From NCBI RefSeq assembly GCF_003369915.1, contig NC_046675.1:18910001-18974000 (forward strand): a stretch of DNA of 64,000 nucleotides. Direction: 5' to 3'. The translations under genes and the position numbers were made by a program. This document shows, piece after piece, positions 58,372-64,000 of this stretch. The notes under the pieces are model-generated. The model did no database searches. It saw only the letters and a list, made by a program, of their open reading frames with translations, and had not been told where the DNA came from. Every line of letters begins with the position of its first letter. Positions within the stretch are counted from its first letter, which is position 1. Origin of the DNA: Drosophila miranda. Its lineage: Eukaryota; Arthropoda; Insecta; Diptera; Drosophilidae.

Positions 58372-58501
58372 TATTTTGCTTGTTCCGTTTTACACACTCA
58401 AACGCACTGAAAAACATGTGAATTTAAGAGTGCTGTGAACTGATAAATTATATCATCTTGTCCCACGTCTTTTAGACATCTAGAAAACAGAAAACTTCGC
58501 A

Positions 58502-61500
58502 ATGGAATTTCAGCATGGCCACATTCACAATCACCAGAGCCGGTCGAAACTCTGTAAAAAAACCAATCTCTCATGTAGGAGAAATTTGTCCTTTGCCATA
58601 TTGATAGCTACAACTGGAGTTTTGTCTCTAATATCCATAGGTAAGATACATTTATTTTGATAAGAAATTTTATAGAAAAATAGGTTAGAGATCCGTTAGA
58701 CAAGACAATTTCTACTGTACTCTGTGATTTACTTGTAAAATTTGCATGGCCTTTTGATAATTATGTTTATGCTCGTGAATACATTTATTATCTGTAAAGA
58801 CGTATTTAAGCAACTTTCACTGATCCAGAAAGTTCAAAAATAAACAGACCAACGGATAGACATTCCGATATATGTACATATGGACATATATATGTATTTC
58901 GGGTAATGTGAATACTACTGGGGGTCAATACGCTCATTTAATATTTGGCTGACAAAACAATAAAATGACCACACTACAAATGGGGAGCAAAACCAATTGT
59001 CTTGCTCTTGAAATTCAACAACAGTCCAAGTTTTCTGTGGGCGGGATTTTCGCTTTTTTTTTGCCATGACATGACCGTGAATATTTCTTAATGCTGAGGT
59101 ATTCCTACTTTTTGTGTACCCTATACTTTTGTAAATTTGAATCAAGGATTTCCAGTAATTCCGGTGGTGTGCAGGTGCGCCAAACTTTAAGAATATAAAT
59201 AAAATTATGTCTTGAAATGGCACTAACATTATGGTTTATACTGATAAGTTTGAAAATTATTCAAGCTAACTTTCTGGTCCATATGTATGTAATACTTCCA
59301 CTGTTTCTCCCAAATATTCAAAGGACAATAACAGATACAGAATTTTGTCATCTCCTGAATTCAATTTTCTATTCTTTGAATATGTAGACAAGCAAATTTT
59401 AGCATTATCAGGAGCTGTTAAATATTTATTTATTTAAATATTTTTAAATAATGAAATACTTCATACAATATATCTATTATATTATAGATCTTTCGATGTT
59501 TGTTTTTGTAGTAATAGGAACAAAACAACATAAGAAAAACTTTGATGTAGAAAGAAAATTTTGGTATAATGACAGACGTTTCAGGACATTTAAAGAGCTT
59601 ACTAGACAGTAGCTGGGAATGTCAATTCAGATGCAGGACTTCTATTGACACCACGACTGGGAAAAAAAGAATTTTTTTTTGTACGAATCAGTGCAAGGGT
59701 ATCAAAAGCTTCGGCCTTTTGCTCCTTTTATATTTATATTTTTCTTTTTTCCTTGCAGCTGAGGCACATGATCAAAATGCACCTCCTATTTTGTATGTGC
59801 GTGAGCGAAACTGGCGGATTTCAGAAGCAGAAAAAGTTGGCCAAATAATTGATCGTGTCCGGGCCGAAGATCCCGATGGCGATGAGTTGCTATTTGGTAT
59901 TGAACCGCGTTTTCTTTCTCCACAAGGAAGTGACGTAGGTGCCAGCACACCGGAGAAACTGCCATTTCATATTGATTCACAAACTGGTGTTATCTATCTT
60001 AATGAAAGCCTGATGGGCCGTGTAAGTAAAATTACCAAAGGCTTTTAATAAGTTACATATGTACGTATATTTTCTTTAACTTGAAGACTTACTGAAGTAC
60101 AACCGATGATCATTGTTATAAGCCAATAGCAATTTTGAAACTACTAAAAAGTCCTAAAGAGTTTTTACTTTTTTATCTGAATACAGTCGTACACAGAAAA
60201 ATTTATCTACTTTTATAATATATAAGTATAGGTATATAAGTACAACGTTTATGGCAGTTTTATAGCTATAATTCCAGCCTAAAACGTGATACAGTTCCCC
60301 GTACCAAGTGTCGGTGAACACCCAAGTGGCTGTTTTTCATCCTGCTGACTGCTGAGCAGTGTCTCAGGATGCAGAAATTGTACAAATTTCCATAAATTCA
60401 TTTGGGATATGCTTTTTTATTTGCAGGCCGGCCAGAACTTTCTCATATATATAACTGTCTCTGATGGACGCTACACAGCGAAAAATGAAGTTTTCATTAA
60501 CATATTGGGTCAGCGGGAGAATATGTACGGCTATCGACCTCAGACGTCTATCTCAAATGTGGTACAGAACATTTCGCAGTTTCTACCATCATTTGATCAA
60601 CTACCCGGCGTTCAATCTATCAGGAATGCGCTGCCAAATAATCGAGCAACCTTTAATTTCACGCCTGGACCTCATGGAAGTAACGGTGGTATATTTAAGG
60701 AGCTGCCCTTCGGTAACTTTTATCCACGTTATCCGAGCCCAAATGATGGAACAGTAGCTAGATCTGAGGTCAAAAACGGACCAACGGCGCCCACGATTTT
60801 AAGTTCATCGACGGAGAAAAGTCGTACTAAACTTACCCCCATAGCCGTCAATACTTCCACAAGGTCAGAGGAGTCCTTGACAAAGACGCTGAACGATGGG
60901 AGTGGGAATAGCATAACCATTTTTTCAATCAAGTCAACCACCATTCCTATTGTTGTTACTATTTGCGGTTTCATCGCAACCATTTCTGTCTTCATCGGAT
61001 ACATTTGCCGGCATCGTTTTTGTGCTATTAGTAAAACCCTCAAGAAATCAAAAGAAAAGGAGGAGCTGGCGAAGAAATCTAATCAAAGTCAACCAATAAC
61101 CCCGCTGACTGATGATGGTCGAAATTCAATGGTAATGCAACAGTGGCAAGGACCAGTCGCGTTTGCCAATCGCTATGTTGCTTGGGAGCTGGACCAACCG
61201 ATTACGACAATTGTGAGTACCGACTAAAATTTTAAGTTTTTTGGTACTAACCAATTCTTTTCGTAATTCATCGATCGGAATATTGATTTACGTAGGGACA
61301 CATTGTTATTTTTATTGTTATACCCAGTACTCGAAGAGTATAGGTGTATATTAGATTTGTGGTGAAACTGGATATGTGTAACACCCAGAAGGAAGCGTTT
61401 CCGGCCCCATAAAGTATATATATTCTAGATCAGCATCAATAGCCGAGTTGATTTAGCCATGTCTGTCTGTCCGTCCGATGAGCGCATAGATCTCAGCGAC

Positions 61501-62773
61501 AAAGCGAAATAGCGACAAACAAATATGCACTTTGGAATAGCATTCCTCTCTTCTGTGGTCAACTGTGCGGGATCTACCAGCTCCAATGCGATTTAATTTG
61601 GACTAATCCGAGAAAATGATTCGTGGCCCAGATTTACCCAAATTTGATTTTTCTTTAGACCAATTTAAGCGAGCTTTCTTTAAAGCCTTTTTCCTTTAGA
61701 GGACGCTGTATACTTCGAGCTGAAATTTCTTTTGCAAAACGTTGCTGCAGCTCTGATGCTATCTTAACATAATTTTTAAACCGATCCTCAGGCTACATTG
61801 CTAAAATTGGTACCAAAAATTATTGATTAATTTTTTAATTTATTTTTAGTTTACAAGAAACAAATTATTATATACTATTCCACTTTTCCACTATTCCACT
61901 ATATACTACCATACCAATTCATAGGAAGCTGAGAAAAGGTACAAAAATATATACAGATATAATTGTTTATGATGTTTAAACGTGTCATAAAAGAAGTTTT
62001 CAATCATTTTAACTACATGCATATAATATTATAAATAGACTAAAGTAAAATTTTATCGAGCTTTCATGTGCCAACAAATTTATAGACGACGATATTAACA
62101 ACATTTCCTCGACACTTTTCACCAAAAATACCGTCGATGACAACATTTTATCTAACACTACATACACGTATTTCTATGGACAATTATTAATCGAGTTTTA
62201 TTATAGGCGACATCGCAATTATCAACTAATATGACAAATATTGGTGATGCTTCTGTTGTCGGACCTGCTTGCGGCATAGCTGACCCGGTAGACAACTTAA
62301 TGCCAGTAAGTGTTATGTCGGGAGGCAGTTCAGCGACGATGGAAAGTGGTTTGGTCAGTGATCGTTGGGAATTCCCACGGTACCGATTGAAGTTCTTCAA
62401 TATACTGGGCGAAGGTGCTTTTGGGCAAGTTTGGCGCTGTGAAGCCACTGACATCAATGGTATGTAGTTTTATATCCTAGACAACCTTAAAAGTATATGT
62501 ACTATGTACATAGTAACGTATGTAAATCGATATACGATCTTTACTGCAAACTAGTAGATATGAGTAGTAGATTCTCTATTATTTCGGTTTTTTCGTATCA
62601 GTCGTACCGTATTTTCGTTTTGACCACTATTAAATAAATGTAAATATGTTTAAACTATTACATTCGTAAATATATTTTTTGTAGGTTTTGAAGGAATTAC
62701 AACGGTTGCCGTAAAAACCTTGAAGGAAAGCGCCACAGAAGTTGATCGAAAAGATCTATTGTCCGAGTTAGAG
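58502..62773 (+). CDS. Cad96Ca: Cad96Ca (Stitcher)-like receptor tyrosine kinase, 3' incomplete
   Basis: Exons in frame: 58502-58640, 59759-60021, 60427-61212, 62207-62459 and 62685-62773. The rest of the kinase lies beyond the window, as no further kinase exon is visible to 64000. The N-terminus has a hydrophobic signal or anchor (FAILIATTGVLSLIS). Exons 2-3 carry one cadherin-type repeat: RAEDPDGDELLFGI, IDSQTGVIYLNE and ITVSDGRYTAKNEVFINI. A Ser/Thr/Pro-rich stalk and a transmembrane segment (PIVVTICGFIATISVFIGYI) follow. Inside, RYRLKFFNILGEGAFGQVWRC has the Gly-rich ATP loop, and TTVAVKTLKE the ATP-binding Lys. This single-cadherin RTK layout matches Drosophila Cad96Ca/stitcher, which acts in epidermal wound repair. 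In D. melanogaster it maps to 96C on 3R, so the window may belong to Muller element E. Confidence 0.85.
61320..61520 (+). mobile_element. DINE-1-like 5' fragment in kinase-gene intron
   Basis: TTATACCCAGTACTCGAAGAG, AAGCGTTTCCGGCCCCATAA, AATAGCCGAGTTGATTTAGCC and GTCTGTCTGTCCGTCC follow the same block order as the other copies. Same orientation as the host gene. Confidence 0.7.
61525..61810 (-). mobile_element. Tc1-like transposase fossil in kinase-gene intron
   Basis: The minus strand reads EDRFKNYVKIASELQQRF, ISARSIQRPLKEKGFKES and then, in another frame, IIFSD and SKLNRIGAGRSRTV, in the order of a Tc1 transposase from the second helix-turn-helix to the first catalytic Asp region. Stops and a shift are present. 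Its neighbour upstream is the DINE-1-like fragment. Confidence 0.6.
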
Positions 62774-64000
62774 GTAAGAACAATTACAGTATGTATAAGA
62801 CGTGCTTGTATTTGTACACCCGTATTTGTACAGAAGGTATAATGATATTTTGGCCATTGGCAATAGGTACTTGTAACATTGCACAAAGCCTTCTTTCGAC
62901 CTCGAAGTTAGACTTCTTTTCTTGCTCGTCTAATTCTTAAATTCTGATCCGTACGCCATTTGCAGACCCAAAATATAATTATTTGACTATTTTTAATTGT
63001 AAAATGGCCTTAAACAAATCAGAAATGTCGACGCGCTAAGTGTATGGAAACTCTAAAGTGCATTACATATTGCTTGTTGTGTAAGCAAGTAAAAAACATG
63101 TATTATCATGGATGGATGAAAAATCCGTTTTACAAACCGAAAATATTTGATAAAATTTCGACTTTAAGCCCTATACAGCGCTCAAAAAAGGGCCAGCAAA
63201 ACGAGAACGTACGTACGTATTTTTGAACCGTTAAAATGGCAAAAATCTAGTATCTGACTGAAATATCGAGGTAATAAGAGAAGCGGATTACAGCTGTGAG
63301 CAAAAAAAACTGAAATTCTATAAAAATATACATATGTATATACTATCATCTTTGGGATAAAATGAACATAATTTGAATCTCCCCAATTTTATTATTTCAG
63401 CAGAGTGACTGTAGAAGAAATATTGGTATTGGGTGGTCGGTCTTTCCTCTCCTTCACGAGAGCAATCTGCCATTCATCATTGCTCAACATTTTAAACATT
63501 TCCGCCGATTAGGTATTTAAATGCCGACAGGATGTGGCGACGACCCTCTGTCGGTATTATTAAATATCGATATTTTTCCCCCATTTTTCCTGGGGTGTAT
63601 TTGGGTGGTAAAAAAATATCAAAATTTTGCATGTGTAGTGCATTTGTTTGTTTACATTTTGTATTGGAAAGTTATATATATGTTCACAGCTTTATATGTA
63701 GACATACTTACAAAAAATGTATGCAATCGCAGAGGAAACATATGTTTTAAGCTTTTCCAGGATATAAATTTAATTTCCGTGCAAAGGATCTGCTTCCGCA
63801 GATTATTTCCCTTATGAACATTTCTGCCCAAAAACTACTCAATGCTGAAAAACCAAACTATTTTAAGCCTGACGCTACCGCCCAGAAACGACTTCATTGC
63901 ACCAAATCAAAACTCTTTTACAACACCGTGCAGACGACTTGTATTGATACACGATTATATGTGGATATTTTTTGGTGGGGTGACATATCAACAACTTTAG
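62774..64000 (+). other. Intron of the Cad96Ca-like gene (extends beyond the window)
   Basis: After the GTAAGA donor at 62774 no exon continuing the kinase domain is seen to the window end, so the intron is longer than 1.2 kb. Open stretches at 63521-63817 are AT-rich and lack kinase motifs. Confidence 0.55.

Noticed and set aside
58915..59229. 104-codon minus frame with a KKKRKSRPQK patch
   Set aside because: Lies inside the first intron of the kinase gene. Composition and lack of motif do not support a gene.

Overview
The window looks like nuclear DNA of a fruit fly (Drosophila or a close relative). The genes have many short introns with GT..AG borders. The proteins resemble fly proteins: a myofilin-like muscle protein, a Cad96Ca-like receptor kinase and a DM4/12-type secreted protein. 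The repeats are also fly-like: BEL/Pao and LOA-clade retrotransposons, DINE-1-like Helitron remnants, Tc1 relics, and scattered ACATATGTATGTA microsatellites. The species cannot be named from sequence alone. The high load of broken transposons between intact genes suggests a repeat-rich, perhaps pericentromeric, chromosome region.

Layout. 1-2.45 kb: decayed BEL/Pao copy A (+). 3.3-4.7 kb: four-exon mRpL37-like gene (+). 6.0-12.7 kb: a DINE-1-like relic, then two LOA-clade non-LTR elements head to tail (-). 13.1-14.5 kb: four-exon gene of unknown function (+). 15.4-17.15 kb: five-exon secreted/membrane gene of DM4/12 type (-). 18.26-20.34 kb: four-exon gene for a very lysine/aspartate-rich protein with cysteine-rich ends (+). 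23.3-32.9 kb: large myofilin-like muscle gene (+) with at least three alternative C-termini. 34.0-39.2 kb: eight-exon major-facilitator transporter (-) with transposon debris in its 3-kb intron. 40.2-44.9 kb: non-LTR fossil, BEL/Pao copy B and unexplained reading frames. 45.18-45.85 kb: SAYSD1-like gene (+). 46-47.6 kb: Tc1 and mariner relics. 47.65-52.49 kb: TMEM8/PGAP6-like gene (-). 54.1-55.95 kb: inverted pair of DINE-1-like elements. 56.7-58.37 kb: probable small three-exon gene (+). 58.5-62.77 kb onward: Cad96Ca-like receptor tyrosine kinase (+), cut by the window end inside the kinase domain.

Most exon models were built by hand from splice sites, and reading phase was carried across every junction. 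The mRpL37-like, unknown 377-aa, DM4/12, lysine-rich, transporter, SAYSD1 and TMEM8-like genes each close into one uninterrupted frame. They are likely functional despite the repeat-rich setting. The genes have unrelated jobs (mitochondrial translation, muscle thick filament, transport, ER quality control, GPI-anchor processing, epidermal signalling), and nothing suggests a functional cluster.

The least explained items are the lysine-rich protein with an internal duplication, the 8-residue repeat array in the muscle protein, the small gene at 56.7 kb, and two protein-like antisense frames at 33.2 and 44.1 kb.
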